NCBI RefSeq assembly: GCF_018687515.1
Contig: NZ_CP061294.1
Span: 1,674,001-1,738,000, forward strand
From: Polynucleobacter sp. MWH-Spelu-300-X4
Lineage (GTDB): Bacteria > Pseudomonadota > Gammaproteobacteria > Burkholderiales > Burkholderiaceae
DNA: 64,000 nt
Direction: 5' to 3'
Shown: piece after piece, positions 1 to 8,780 of the stretch
Layout: every line of letters starts with the position of its first letter
Numbering within the stretch: position 1 is the stretch's first letter
Position numbers and translations under genes: made by a program
Notes under the pieces: generated by a model
Told to the model about the DNA's origin: nothing
Database searches by the model: none
Seen by the model: the letters and a program-made list of their open reading frames with translations, nothing else

Positions 1-1198
1 TCCAAGCAATACTAGCAACGTTATCTAATATTTTTTTGTTGCTATCAATTCTTAATGGAAAACCATTAGTCAGATTTTCTTTTGCAGATTTAATCTCTTC
101 ATCAGTAGGGCCATTAGTAACAAAATTAGTAATGGTCTCCGTCATTACTTTGACCGCAAGATCTGACTGCTCCTTTTTTGTCTGCATCCCCGCCACAAAT
201 GGCCCAATATCTTTTCCAGGGGCCACATAGCTATAGACGCTATAAGCTAGCCCTCTTTTTTCTCTAACCTCTTTCATTAGCCTAGAAACAAACCCTCCGC
301 CACCTAAGATGTAATTACCTAATAACAACGGGAAATAATCTGGATCTTTTCTAGCAATCATCGGCAACCCCATTGAGATGTGGGCCTGTTGTGAAGGATG
401 ATTAATCTTAATAACTCTGTCCGCTAATGGTTTTGCGGATAAAAGCTTAACGGGTTCAACTACCTTTAACTGAGAGGAGGAAACCGGCAAACCTTTCATT
501 AATTTATCGATAATGGCATCTGCATCAACATGGTTTAAATTTCCAACAATAGTAATCTTTGAATTGGCCGCAAAAAATCTCTTCTTATAAAAATCACGGA
601 CATCTGAAATATTTATTTTTTCAACCGTTTGAACAGTTGCAGATCTTGATAATGGGTGAGAGCCGTAAAGCTGACGATCGAATTCTTTCCCCAAAACAAC
701 CTCTGGTTTTAAGTTGGCTTCCTTAATTGAACTAATCATCAAATCTTTTTCTCGATTTAAGATTTTTGCATCAAAAACAGGTGCACTTAAAACTGAAGCA
801 GCTAAATCAATTACTGGCGACAAATATTTTCGATCGCTTAAAGACCGCAATTTAAAACTTGTTCTATCAGCGCCAGCCATAACAGATACAACAGCACCCT
901 GATCCGCCAATCTATCTGATATTTCAGCCTCGCTCAAAACTTTTCCATGAACCATGGCGCCCTTATCCAACATGGCAGCAGTCAATGATGCTAATCCAGT
1001 TTTATCTACCGGTACATCTACAGCACCAGCGCCCCAATCAATTTGTAAATCAACCATAGGGATTGATGCTGTCTCAACAAGAAAAACTTTGGCCCCACTT
1101 GAATGCGTCCAATTTTTTATGGTTATTTCAGCAAAAACCTGAACGCTCATGAAAGTAGCGCATAAAAACAGTAGGTATTTCATATTTCTAAAGCTCAT
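1..1198 (-). CDS. M16 family peptidase-like protein, non-catalytic partner (partial)
   Basis: The gene starts at the ATG at 1198 and runs off the left edge, so the C-terminus is missing. It opens with a signal-peptide-like segment (basic start, then LLFLCATFMSVQVFA), which suggests export to the periplasm. It has the M16 (insulinase/pitrilysin) fold. At the position of the HxxEH zinc motif it reads GLASLTAAML, so the metal ligands and catalytic Glu are gone. It keeps the C-domain signature RGLAYSVYSY, the Arg/Tyr region that binds substrate in the inactive subunit of heterodimeric M16 enzymes. The neighbouring gene ends one base upstream and carries the intact HxxEH, so the two probably form an active/inactive heterodimer. 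The substrate is unknown. Confidence 0.88.
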   Translation of the reverse strand, partial: MSFRNMKYLLFLCATFMSVQVFAEITIKNWTHSSGAKVFLVETASIPMVDLQIDWGAGAVDVPVDKTGLASLTAAMLDKGAMVHGKVLSEAEISDRLADQGAVVSVMAGADRTSFKLRSLSDRKYLSPVIDLAASVLSAPVFDAKILNREKDLMISSIKEANLKPEVVLGKEFDRQLYGSHPLSRSATVQTVEKINISDVRDFYKKRFFAANSKITIVGNLNHVDADAIIDKLMKGLPVSSSQLKVVEPVKLLSAKPLADRVIKINHPSQQAHISMGLPMIARKDPDYFPLLLGNYILGGGGFVSRLMKEVREKRGLAYSVYSYVAPGKDIGPFVAGMQTKKEQSDLAVKVMTETITNFVTNGPTDEEIKSAKENLTNGFPLRIDSNKKILDNVASIAW

Positions 1199-1199
1199 A

Positions 1200-2600
1200 T
1201 CAATGCCTCAATCTCAATGGAGCAGATTGATTAGTTGTTTTTTTAAGATCCATTGCTTGTGGGTTAAGGAAAGCAATCGTCAAATTGTCATCTCTCAAGT
1301 ATTTATTAATTACTTCTTTTATTTGACTAGAGTTAACTTTTCCAATTGCCGCCACATAATCATCAGCATATTTCCATGAAATCTGATTCATTTCAAAAAC
1401 ACCAATCTCCATAGCCTGGCCAAATACTGAATCTTTTTTATAAACTTGAGCAGCCATCAATTGGGTCTTAACACGATTCAATTCCACATCAGTAACGCCA
1501 TTAACTGCAATATCTTTAAGAATATTTCTAATTTCAGACTCAACCATGGAAGGTGATGATTTTTTGGATATGCTAGCTCCTAAGGTAAATAACTGAGGGC
1601 CTCTACCTAACGCTCCATAAGATGCATCCACGGAATCAGCTATTCTTTTATCTCTTACTAAAATTCTATTCATGCGTGAATTAGCATGTCCATCTAATAT
1701 GGCAGCCAACACTTGCAAAGCATATGGCTCAGCAACATCTAACTTATTAGGGTTTAATTTAGGCACCTGCCAAGCCATTGTTAAATCAGGGTTCTCAGCA
1801 GGCACCTTCACCTCTATTCTCTTTATACCTAACGCATTAACTTCTATCTGCGGTTTTCTGATAGGCAAATTCTTAGCTCGCAAAGGTTCGTAGTATTTCT
1901 TTGCCAACCTTAATACATCTTCAGGGCTAACATCTCCAGCAACAACAAGTACCGCATTATTAGGCGCATACCAATTCTCGTACCATTCTTTTGCGTCCAA
2001 ATAAGTCATACTTTCTAAATCAGTCATCCAACCAATGATTGGATTTCTGTAAGGCGTATTTTCAAAAGCTGCCGCATATAAACGTTCATTAACAATTGCC
2101 TGAGGTTGGTCATCAGTCCTCAATCTGCGCTCCTCCATCACCACTTGGAGTTCTTTTAGAAATTCTTCTTCAGTTATTTGCAGATTCGCCATTCGATCTG
2201 CTTCTAAAGCCATCATTTTTTCTAAATGAGATTTTTCTATCTGCTGAAAATAAGCTGTGTAATCTTTGCTCGTGAATGCATTATCTCTTCCACCCACCTC
2301 GGCAACTTTTTTTGAAAATTCTCCAGGGGCAAGATTTTTCGTTCCTTTAAACATCATATGCTCTAAAACATGAGCGACGCCTGTCTTACCACTCACCTCA
2401 TCGACTGAGCCCGCCCGATACCAAACCATATGAGCAACCGTTGGCGCACGATGATCTTCTCTAACAACCACCTTCATGCCATTTGATAATTGAAACTCAT
2501 GCGTTAAAGGTTTTAATGTTTCAGCATTCGCGATGAATGAAAATAAGACGCCCCATAAAAAAATTGGGGTATTTTTGGCTAGGGTTGTTAATATGCTCAT
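1200..2600 (-). CDS. M16 family zinc metallopeptidase, catalytic subunit
   Basis: 466 residues with an N-terminal hydrophobic signal segment (about residues 10-26). The inverted zinc-binding motif HVLEH is followed by the MMFKGT block at about residue 80, and a distal Glu in the EADRMANLQ region is expected to complete the metal site. The Arg/Tyr substrate pair is not obvious here but is present in the next gene, which starts one base after this stop. That complementarity is the hallmark of two-gene bacterial M16 pairs. The product is predicted to be a periplasmic zinc peptidase of unknown substrate. It is divergent from ftsY with only 21 bases between the starts. Confidence 0.92.
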   Translation of the reverse strand: MSILTTLAKNTPIFLWGVLFSFIANAETLKPLTHEFQLSNGMKVVVREDHRAPTVAHMVWYRAGSVDEVSGKTGVAHVLEHMMFKGTKNLAPGEFSKKVAEVGGRDNAFTSKDYTAYFQQIEKSHLEKMMALEADRMANLQITEEEFLKELQVVMEERRLRTDDQPQAIVNERLYAAAFENTPYRNPIIGWMTDLESMTYLDAKEWYENWYAPNNAVLVVAGDVSPEDVLRLAKKYYEPLRAKNLPIRKPQIEVNALGIKRIEVKVPAENPDLTMAWQVPKLNPNKLDVAEPYALQVLAAILDGHANSRMNRILVRDKRIADSVDASYGALGRGPQLFTLGASISKKSSPSMVESEIRNILKDIAVNGVTDVELNRVKTQLMAAQVYKKDSVFGQAMEIGVFEMNQISWKYADDYVAAIGKVNSSQIKEVINKYLRDDNLTIAFLNPQAMDLKKTTNQSAPLRLRH

Positions 2601-2621
2601 AGTTAATGAATTGTATCGGTC

Positions 2622-3512
2622 ATGTTCGGATTACGTAAAACCCTATCTAGCCTATTTAGCAGGCAAAAAATTGATGAAGAATGGTATGACTCTCTAGAAG
2701 AAGCGCTTCTTTTAGGTGATGTTGGCATGAAAGCCACCCAATCTCTCATCGCCTCTCTCAGAGCTGAAGCCAAAAAACAAAAGGCTGAAACTGTTGAGGA
2801 ACTCAAAGAACTGCTGGCGCAACTCATTGAAAACTTACTAAAACGCCTAGAAAGACCTCTTAACCCATTACTCAGTTTTCAAAAATCTTCGTTAAACCCA
2901 CAAGTTTGGATAGTAGTGGGTGTTAATGGGGCGGGGAAAACCACCAGTATCGGTAAGCTTTGTCACTACTTTCAGGCTTCCGGTCATAAAGTTTTGTTAG
3001 GAGCTGGAGATACTTTTAGAGCCGCTGCAAGAGAACAATTAATGACGTGGGGTGAACGTAACCAAGTTGCGGTTATCACTCAACAAGGAGGCGATGCCGC
3101 AGCCGTTGCGCATGACTCAGTCAAGGCAGGTCAATCTAGAAATATGGATTTAGTTGTCATTGATACAGCAGGCCGGCTAAGCACGCAAGCCAACCTAATG
3201 GATGAACTCAAGAAAGTGAAACGCGTCACTGCTAAAGCCCAAGACGATGCTCCTAACGAGACAATTTTAGTAATTGATGGCAATACTGGTCAAAACGGCT
3301 TATCGCAAGTCAAGGCGTTCCACGAGGCTCTTGGCTTAACTGCAATTATCGTTACAAAACTCGATGGAACGGCTAAAGGGGGGATTCTTTGCGCAATCGC
3401 TGAAGAGCTCCCAGAAAACACACCTAGCGTGATTGCACTAGGCCTTGGGGAAGGGATTGATGACCTTAAGCCATTTTCGGCCTCAGAATTCGCTAAATCC
3501 CTAGTTCCATAA
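2622..3512 (+). CDS. ftsY: Signal recognition particle receptor FtsY
   Basis: SRP GTPase that receives ribosome-SRP complexes at the inner membrane for co-translational insertion of membrane proteins. The four-helix N domain spans about residues 1-90. The G domain then shows the P-loop GVNGAGKTTSIGKL, the DTFRAAAREQL insertion-box signature, DTAGR (G3) and TKLDGTAKGG (G4/closing loop). At 296 residues it lacks the long acidic A domain of E. coli FtsY, which is common in other bacteria. In many proteobacteria ftsY sits beside rpoH (with ftsE and ftsX between). Here rpoH follows after a 75-base gap that carries its own promoter and operator. Confidence 0.96.
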   Translation: MFGLRKTLSSLFSRQKIDEEWYDSLEEALLLGDVGMKATQSLIASLRAEAKKQKAETVEELKELLAQLIENLLKRLERPLNPLLSFQKSSLNPQVWIVVGVNGAGKTTSIGKLCHYFQASGHKVLLGAGDTFRAAAREQLMTWGERNQVAVITQQGGDAAAVAHDSVKAGQSRNMDLVVIDTAGRLSTQANLMDELKKVKRVTAKAQDDAPNETILVIDGNTGQNGLSQVKAFHEALGLTAIIVTKLDGTAKGGILCAIAEELPENTPSVIALGLGEGIDDLKPFSASEFAKSLVP

Positions 3513-3544
3513 TATTTAAAACCATTTAAATCATAGGGTTACAG

Positions 3545-3550
3545 TATAAT
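3545..3550 (+). promoter_or_regulatory. Predicted -10 box of the rpoH promoter
   Basis: A perfect TATAAT lies 38 bases before the rpoH start. No good -35 hexamer is visible 16-18 bases upstream, so the promoter may depend on other contacts or use an alternative sigma factor. The expected transcription start (about 3557) falls inside the CIRCE operator whose first base is the last base of this box. Confidence 0.6.
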
Positions 3551-3576
3551 TAGCACTCTATTTAATAGAGTGCTAA
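3550..3576. promoter_or_regulatory. CIRCE operator (HrcA binding site) upstream of rpoH
   Basis: Perfect inverted repeat TTAGCACTC-N9-GAGTGCTAA, identical to the CIRCE consensus, with an extra A/T pair extending it at 3549 and 3577. It overlaps the end of the TATAAT box and the expected transcription start, the usual geometry for HrcA repression. It lies 12 bases before the rpoH start codon. HrcA repression of rpoH is inferred from the sequence; no hrcA gene is in this window. Confidence 0.95.
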
Positions 3577-3587
3577 TATAACCATAT

Positions 3588-4454
3588 ATGACACAAATGA
3601 ATGCTCTTATTCCGACAAACTTAAATGTAGGCAGCTTGGATGCCTACATTTCTAGCGTCAATAGACTGCCTATGCTTAGCGCAGCGGAAGAGCTTCGCCT
3701 TGCGAAAGAGTTCAGGGAGCAAGAAAACCTGGATGCTGCCCGTACGCTTGTTATGTCACACCTAAGACTAGTTGTTTCGATTGCGCGCCAATACCTTGGC
3801 TATGGCCTACCACATGCTGACCTGATTCAAGAAGGCAATATTGGTCTTATGAAGGCTGTTAAGCGCTACGATCCCAACCAAGGTGCTCGCCTAGTTACTT
3901 ATTCTATTCACTGGATTAAAGCTGAAATCCATGAATACATTCTGCGCAACTGGAGAATGGTGAAGATTGCCACAACCAAAGCGCATAGAAAATTGTTTTT
4001 TAATTTGCGCAGTAATAAGCCTAGCTTAAACGCACTATCCCCAACTGAAATTGAACATCTAGCTAAAGCGCTTGATGTACGCAACGAAGATGTCAAAGAA
4101 ATGGAGCAGCGTCTTTCTGGTGGAGACATCGCGATTGAAGCTCACGACACCTCTGACGATGAGGCTTATGCGCCGATTAACTGGCTAACAGATAATCGAT
4201 ATGAGCCATCACATGTTATTGCGGAAGAAGAACATCGCCAACTGCAAGGCCCTGGCATTGAAAGAGCACTTGCCACGTTAGATGAAAGAAGCAGGAAAAT
4301 TGTTACAGCTCGTTGGCTTGATGTTTCTGATGATGGGACTGGCGCAAGCACGCTCCATGACTTAGCCGCTGAATTTAATATCTCTGCTGAGAGAGTTCGT
4401 CAGATTGAAACAGCTGCTCTAAAAAAGATGAAGCTAGCGCTAAGTAACTCTTAA
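3588..4454 (+). CDS. rpoH: RNA polymerase heat-shock sigma factor (sigma-32)
   Basis: 288 residues, the usual RpoH length. Region 2 is seen in DLIQEGNIGLMKAVKRYDP and the downstream tryptophan-rich SIHWIKAEIHEYILRNWRM stretch. The RpoH box follows as HRKLFFNLRS, which separates it from RpoD and RpoS. Region 4 with its helix-turn-helix is near the C-terminus (LHDLAAEFNISAERVRQIE). It directs RNA polymerase to heat-shock promoters. The start ATG at 3588 has a weak ribosome site, and an in-frame ATG at 3597 is an alternative. A CIRCE element just upstream predicts HrcA control. Confidence 0.97.
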   Translation: MTQMNALIPTNLNVGSLDAYISSVNRLPMLSAAEELRLAKEFREQENLDAARTLVMSHLRLVVSIARQYLGYGLPHADLIQEGNIGLMKAVKRYDPNQGARLVTYSIHWIKAEIHEYILRNWRMVKIATTKAHRKLFFNLRSNKPSLNALSPTEIEHLAKALDVRNEDVKEMEQRLSGGDIAIEAHDTSDDEAYAPINWLTDNRYEPSHVIAEEEHRQLQGPGIERALATLDERSRKIVTARWLDVSDDGTGASTLHDLAAEFNISAERVRQIETAALKKMKLALSNS

Positions 4455-4457
4455 ACT

Positions 4458-4489
4458 CTATTGAGATAACTAGGCGGTTATCTCAATAG
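4458..4489. terminator. Hairpin between convergent rpoH and SCO genes
   Basis: Perfect 13-base stem (CTATTGAGATAAC, loop 4471-4476, then its complement) placed right after the rpoH stop and overlapping the end of the convergent SCO gene. There is no clear T-run on either side, so it is terminator-like rather than a textbook intrinsic terminator. It could also serve as a 3' mRNA-end stabiliser. Confidence 0.55.
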
Positions 4490-5080
4490 TTGCTTTAAAT
4501 CTTCAGCAATCAATTGCGGCCCTTGTTGGTGTCTTAAAAACAATCTTAATTGGCCATTCGTATCAAAAACATAACTTCCTGCTGTATGGTCAATCGTGTA
4601 GCTGCCTGCAGATTTACCCGGAACCTTGCTATAGAAGACCTTAAAGTCTTTTGTTACTTTTTGCAAAGACTCAACTGAATCCGGCCTCATACCTAAAAAT
4701 CTTTTATCAAAAGCTGGTACATATTGGGCTAGCAAATCTAAAGTATCGCGCTCTGGATCAACCGTTACAAAAATAACCTGAACTCGATCAGCATCTTTAC
4801 CCATTAACTCCATGACACCCTGCATTTCATTCATAGTTGTAGGACAAACATCTGGGCACTGGGTATACCCAAAAAACATGACCACTAACTTTCCTTTGAA
4901 ATCCGCAAGTTGTCGTTGTTTTCCATGATGATCGATCAAAGAAAAATCTTTGCCAAATGACTTACTACCAGTAATGTCGACATTGTTAAATTTAAGAGCC
5001 TCTTGAGAGCAAGCCAATAATAAAACTGATACCAAGCCAATCAAAAATGCTTTTAAGAATTGCAGTTTATTGATGTTCAT
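4478..5080 (-). CDS. SCO1/SenC copper chaperone for cytochrome c oxidase
   Basis: 200-residue lipoprotein-like protein. The signal segment ends in the lipobox LLAC (about residue 24), so it is probably anchored on the periplasmic side. The thioredoxin-fold domain carries the copper-binding CPDVC (CxxxC) and the distal His in DHTAGSYVFD, the three SCO copper ligands. It delivers or reduces copper for the CuA site of subunit II. It is the last gene of the oxidase assembly set, two bases after ctaB, which fits this role. Confidence 0.94.
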   Translation of the reverse strand: MNINKLQFLKAFLIGLVSVLLLACSQEALKFNNVDITGSKSFGKDFSLIDHHGKQRQLADFKGKLVVMFFGYTQCPDVCPTTMNEMQGVMELMGKDADRVQVIFVTVDPERDTLDLLAQYVPAFDKRFLGMRPDSVESLQKVTKDFKVFYSKVPGKSAGSYTIDHTAGSYVFDTNGQLRLFLRHQQGPQLIAEDLKQLLR

Positions 5081-5082
5081 AT

Positions 5083-5967
5083 TTAGATGTAGTGATCGAT
5101 TAACAATGCAGCAAATAGAAGTGACAAGTAGATGATGGAGAATCTAAATGTTTTCTTTGCAAGCTCATCGCTATATGAGCGATAAAGTGCAATGGCGTAT
5201 CCTAAAAATGCGGCCCCTAACAATAAAGCGCTAAGCAAATAAAAATAACCGCTCATTTGGTAAACAAACGGCAGAATGGTGGCGGCAATCAAGATCAAGG
5301 TATACAGCAGAATATGCAACAAGGTAAATTTTTCACCGTGAGTTACCGGCAACATAGGTAAGCCCGATTGCTTGTAATCCTCTCTTCTATAAAGTGCCAG
5401 CGCCCAAAAATGAGGGGGGGTCCAAGTAAAAATAATTAAAACCAAAAGCCAAGCCTCTGCCGGAAAACTATTTGAAACTGCGGCCCACCCCAAAGCTGGC
5501 GGCATAGCTCCAGATAAACCACCAATCACAATATTTTGCGGGGTGGCAGGCTTTAAAAGTAATGTGTAAATGATGGCATAACCAACAAATGTGGCTAAAG
5601 TTGCCCACATAGTTAATGGGTTTGCAAAATGCCATAACAATGCCATGCCAATAGCACCAATCAATAGTGCAAAAATAATGATATGAAATGGTCCTAACTC
5701 ACCAGTAGCGGATGGTCGCCAAGCAGTTCTTCGCATCTTGGCATCCACTTTTTGCTCAACCAAACAATTAACAGCGAAGGCTGCTCCGGCAAGCAACCAT
5801 ATACCAAGTGAACCGCCAATTAAAATCGGCCAGGGCACCATACCTGGGGTAGCCAAGAACATGCCAATGATGGCGCAAAAAACAGCTAATTGCGTGACTC
5901 TGGGCTTAGTTAAAGCCCAATACTTTCGCCACGTCGGCATGGAATTAATGTTGCCTTTTAAATTCAC
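5083..5967 (-). CDS. ctaB: Protoheme IX farnesyltransferase (heme O synthase)
   Basis: UbiA-family membrane prenyltransferase that adds a farnesyl group to heme B to make heme O, the first step to heme A. About eight membrane segments. The [19 protein letters not shown] block holds the Asp-rich prenyl-diphosphate site and the R-T motif of CtaB/CyoE. It starts at a GTG (5967) that overlaps the ctaA stop as GTGA, behind a strong GAGGAG ribosome site, so translation is probably coupled to ctaA. 294 residues, normal for the family. Confidence 0.96.
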   Translation of the reverse strand: MNLKGNINSMPTWRKYWALTKPRVTQLAVFCAIIGMFLATPGMVPWPILIGGSLGIWLLAGAAFAVNCLVEQKVDAKMRRTAWRPSATGELGPFHIIIFALLIGAIGMALLWHFANPLTMWATLATFVGYAIIYTLLLKPATPQNIVIGGLSGAMPPALGWAAVSNSFPAEAWLLVLIIFTWTPPHFWALALYRREDYKQSGLPMLPVTHGEKFTLLHILLYTLILIAATILPFVYQMSGYFYLLSALLLGAAFLGYAIALYRSYSDELAKKTFRFSIIYLSLLFAALLIDHYI

Positions 5968-7070
5968 GCAAACTCCTCACGATGCAGCATTAACAATTTA
6001 ACTAAAACAATTACCATGGCAGCGGCACCTCCTGTATGTAAAAGAGCTGCCACAATTGGCCAATCCAAAATAATATTACTCATACCAGTTAGTAGTTGCA
6101 TCAAACATAAACCAAACAAAGCAAATGCCCAATGTCTTAATTTAGGATGACCAATTGTCATTGCATTTTTTAAGGTTTTATAACTAACAAAAAATAAGAT
6201 ACTTAAAACAACTAGAGCACCAAGCCTATGCACCCAATGAATAGCTCTAAGGGCTTCAATAGCCAAGAATTGGCCATCAGCAGTTTTCCCCAATTCTCGC
6301 CATAACGTAAATCCAGATTGAAAATCCATTGAAGGAATTAACTCACCATGGCACAAAGGAAAATCATCACAAGCCAAAACAGCATAATTAGTGCTAACCC
6401 AAGCGCCTAAAAATATTTGTATGCATAAGGCCACCAACCCAAACCAAACTAAAGCGCCATGACCTTGAACCACAGATCTTTGTTCTTTAAGGAAACTATT
6501 ACTTTGCCAAGCTGTTAGGCCTGACAAATAAGTTAAGCTTGCTAAAAAAGCAATTCCCAGCATGAGATGCGTAGTCACAATGATGGGCTGAAGTTTTAAA
6601 GTAACAGTCCAAGCGCCAAATGCTCCTTGCAAACAAATTAATCCTAAAATAAAAGCGGCGCAAATTCTAATTTTTAAATTAATTTGATTTCTTTTTATCC
6701 ACGCCCAAAAAACAATCGTGATACAAAGAAAACCTACGGCCATAGCAAAGTAACGATGCAGCATTTCTATCCAAGCTTTACTGAGAGTTACAGGGCCTGT
6801 AGGCATTGCAGCCTCGGCTGCTGAAATATGTCCAATAGCCATGATAGGATTTGAAACCCCATAGCATCCCGGCCAATCCGGGCACCCCAACCCAGAGTCA
6901 GTTAGTCTTGTAAAAGCGCCGAATAAAATTAAATCAAATGTAAAAAAAATAGTTAACAACACCAAGCGATGAAAAGTAAAACTTTTCCTTCTCCACCAGG
7001 TGAAAAGCACTAATAAGGCAGCAACCGATGCGCCAATTAATGCTAACTGAATCCACATAACTAAAGACAT
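5964..7070 (-). CDS. ctaA: Heme A synthase
   Basis: COX15/CtaA membrane enzyme that oxidises heme O to heme A for the aa3-type oxidase. Eight predicted membrane segments. His residues in the family heme-binding contexts include [23 protein letters not shown] and LLHTGGAA. A Cys pair in the first periplasmic loop ([12 protein letters not shown]) matches the conserved disulfide. I chose the ATG at 7070, which overlaps the upstream stop as TAATG and gives 368 residues; an upstream in-frame start at 7100 would overlap that gene by 31 bases. Confidence 0.95.
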   Translation of the reverse strand: MSLVMWIQLALIGASVAALLVLFTWWRRKSFTFHRLVLLTIFFTFDLILFGAFTRLTDSGLGCPDWPGCYGVSNPIMAIGHISAAEAAMPTGPVTLSKAWIEMLHRYFAMAVGFLCITIVFWAWIKRNQINLKIRICAAFILGLICLQGAFGAWTVTLKLQPIIVTTHLMLGIAFLASLTYLSGLTAWQSNSFLKEQRSVVQGHGALVWFGLVALCIQIFLGAWVSTNYAVLACDDFPLCHGELIPSMDFQSGFTLWRELGKTADGQFLAIEALRAIHWVHRLGALVVLSILFFVSYKTLKNAMTIGHPKLRHWAFALFGLCLMQLLTGMSNIILDWPIVAALLHTGGAAAMVIVLVKLLMLHREEFA

Positions 7071-7732
7071 TAGTCGCCAACTTTCCCAGTTGGATTCCAC
7101 TTTAATAACTTCTCTAAATCTTTAACCATCTTCTTAAAATCTAAGTGTCCCTCGCCTGTTTTAAAACGCATCATTCTGTCGCCCCTTGGATCCAATAAAT
7201 GAATAGCGCTCTGCTCGTTATCAGCATTAAGCCATGTCATTAACCGTTGTTTTTTTGCCAAATCACGAGGCATACGAATAAACGTAAAGCCTGCTAACTC
7301 TTTGTCATATGATTTTGCAATTTCTGGATCAATCACAGAATCATCAGTCACCAACCAAACCAACTGCACACGAGTTCTCTCTTTACCCATGGCTGTACGA
7401 AGCTGCCTCATAACATGCAACAATGTAACGCAAGCATCATCACCAACTTTACATTCACTAGCTGGCCTTGCAACCAACAAGGTCCACTTACCCACCAAGT
7501 TTTCTTCAATAACATTTGATGGAAATGGTTGTACTGGGCTAACTAATTCACCGATGTTAGCTTTACCACCAGCAGGTTTAATCACATAAAAAGTGAAATA
7601 CGATGCTATCACTGGCGCAGCGCAAACCAGTAACAACAAGATCATTTGTATCCGACCTCTTTTAGTTGCAGAGTCTATCTTTTGACTCCCCGATGCAGGA
7701 ATCAACGGCTCTACTATTTCTTTATCGCTCAA
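7070..7732 (-). CDS. SCO-like membrane-anchored protein without the copper cysteines
   Basis: 220 residues: a cytoplasmic N-terminus, one membrane helix (about residues 29-50) and a periplasmic domain. The domain resembles the thioredoxin/SCO fold (GKWTLLVARPASECKVGDDACVT, then VQLVWLVTDD, then IHLLDPRGDRMMRF), but the CxxxC copper site is absent. The two cysteines present are spaced C-x5-C. It sits between SURF1 and ctaA in the oxidase assembly operon, overlapping the SURF1 end by 11 bases and the ctaA start by one. A role in oxidase assembly is inferred from position. I do not know a proven function. Confidence 0.7.
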   Translation of the reverse strand: MSDKEIVEPLIPASGSQKIDSATKRGRIQMILLLLVCAAPVIASYFTFYVIKPAGGKANIGELVSPVQPFPSNVIEENLVGKWTLLVARPASECKVGDDACVTLLHVMRQLRTAMGKERTRVQLVWLVTDDSVIDPEIAKSYDKELAGFTFIRMPRDLAKKQRLMTWLNADNEQSAIHLLDPRGDRMMRFKTGEGHLDFKKMVKDLEKLLKWNPTGKVGD

Positions 7733-8474
7733 GATCTTTCCTCTTCAAACCAGTAATTAACCAAAACAATATAGCAACGGCAGCTAATGCAAACCATTGG
7801 AAGGCGTAGCCTTGGTGCTTTTCGGCACCAGATGTTGGAGCCGTCCAATCACGACTCAGCCCATCTAAATTATGATTAGGGCTCTGCCTAATCACAAATG
7901 GCAATTGCTTGCCCCCAAATTGCTGTGCCTCTTTATTTAAATCGAAATTTTGCAAAATATTAGATGCAGCAGACTCTGAATAAGCTCCTCCGATATTCAT
8001 TACTCTGGCAGCACCTTCAAAAGCAATACCCTGCACTTCAATTACCCCTGTTGGAGTAAGAATCTCAGGCAACTTAGTTCGATCCAGCATATTTCTAGGG
8101 GCCCAACCCCTATTAACCCAAACAATACCATCCGACCCCTCCAACAACATGGGAGTTAAAACATAAAAACCTGCAGCAATCCCTGTTTTAGGATCCTGCC
8201 CTTGTGGATGGGGTCTATTTTCAAGCCAAATTGTTTTATTAACTAAATAAGTTCCTCTGGCAACAACTGAGCGATGTAGCACCTGATTAAGCGTTAACGA
8301 CTGTCGATTAATAGTAATCGGGCTGGCCATCTCTTTAGCCATCAAATCATTCGCCGCCATTATTTTCTCTTGCATGCGATTAATCTGCCAATTACCCAAA
8401 AGACAACCTATTCCAAAAACCATAAAAGCTGCCAAAGTTGCTATAGGGCGAGATAAAACAAGTCTTCTAAACAT
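7722..8474 (-). CDS. SURF1 family cytochrome oxidase assembly protein
   Basis: 250 residues with one membrane helix at each end (about 10-28 and 225-243) flanking a periplasmic domain, the SURF1 layout. Family blocks are visible: GNWQINRMQEK after the first helix, WVNRGWAPR in the middle and HQGYAFQWFALA before the second helix. SURF1 binds heme A and helps insert it into subunit I. It precedes the SCO-like gene, ctaA, ctaB and SCO in one tight minus-strand operon. Confidence 0.94.
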   Translation of the reverse strand: MFRRLVLSRPIATLAAFMVFGIGCLLGNWQINRMQEKIMAANDLMAKEMASPITINRQSLTLNQVLHRSVVARGTYLVNKTIWLENRPHPQGQDPKTGIAAGFYVLTPMLLEGSDGIVWVNRGWAPRNMLDRTKLPEILTPTGVIEVQGIAFEGAARVMNIGGAYSESAASNILQNFDLNKEAQQFGGKQLPFVIRQSPNHNLDGLSRDWTAPTSGAEKHQGYAFQWFALAAVAILFWLITGLKRKDLER

Positions 8475-8498
8475 AAAGCAATGATACGATGCATACCT

Positions 8499-8711
8499 AT
8501 GAAATGGATTATCTCAATAGCTTTTTTATTTATTTTTGCGAGCCTTGGCTCAGCCCTATTTTTTATGATGCGTGACAAGGGTAGAAGCTCCAATACTGTC
8601 TACTCTTTAATGCTTCGCATCGGGCTATCTATTGCCTTATTTATCGGGATTTGGGTTGCTCATACGCTAGGCTACATCCAAAGTACCGGGATACAGGTCA
8701 TGTCCCAATAA
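8499..8711 (+). CDS. Small twin-transmembrane protein (DUF2909-like)
   Basis: 70 residues if started at the ATG at 8499, which aligns with how the family begins (MKWIISIAFLFIFASLG); an in-frame ATG at 8481 is also possible. Two membrane helices are joined by a short basic loop (MMRDKGRSSNT). Small proteins of this type commonly lie between ctaE and SURF1 in betaproteobacterial oxidase loci, usually on the opposite strand as here. A role in oxidase biogenesis is suggested only by location. Confidence 0.8.
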   Translation: MKWIISIAFLFIFASLGSALFFMMRDKGRSSNTVYSLMLRIGLSIALFIGIWVAHTLGYIQSTGIQVMSQ

Positions 8712-8730
8712 GCAATAAATAATCTAAATA

Positions 8731-8755
8731 AAAACGCCGCATTAGCGGCGTTTTT
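8731..8755. terminator. Bidirectional intrinsic terminator
   Basis: CGCCGC-ATTA-GCGGCG hairpin flanked by AAAA on the left and TTTTT on the right. It stands between the plus-strand twin-membrane gene and the minus-strand ctaE, where it can end transcription from both sides. Confidence 0.92.
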
Positions 8756-8780
8756 ATTACTGCGGGTATTACTAAGAGAA

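Noticed and set aside
2603..2827. Minus-strand reading frame opposite the ftsY start
   Set aside because: Its Ser/Leu-rich composition is typical of antisense to a coding gene. ftsY is certain here.
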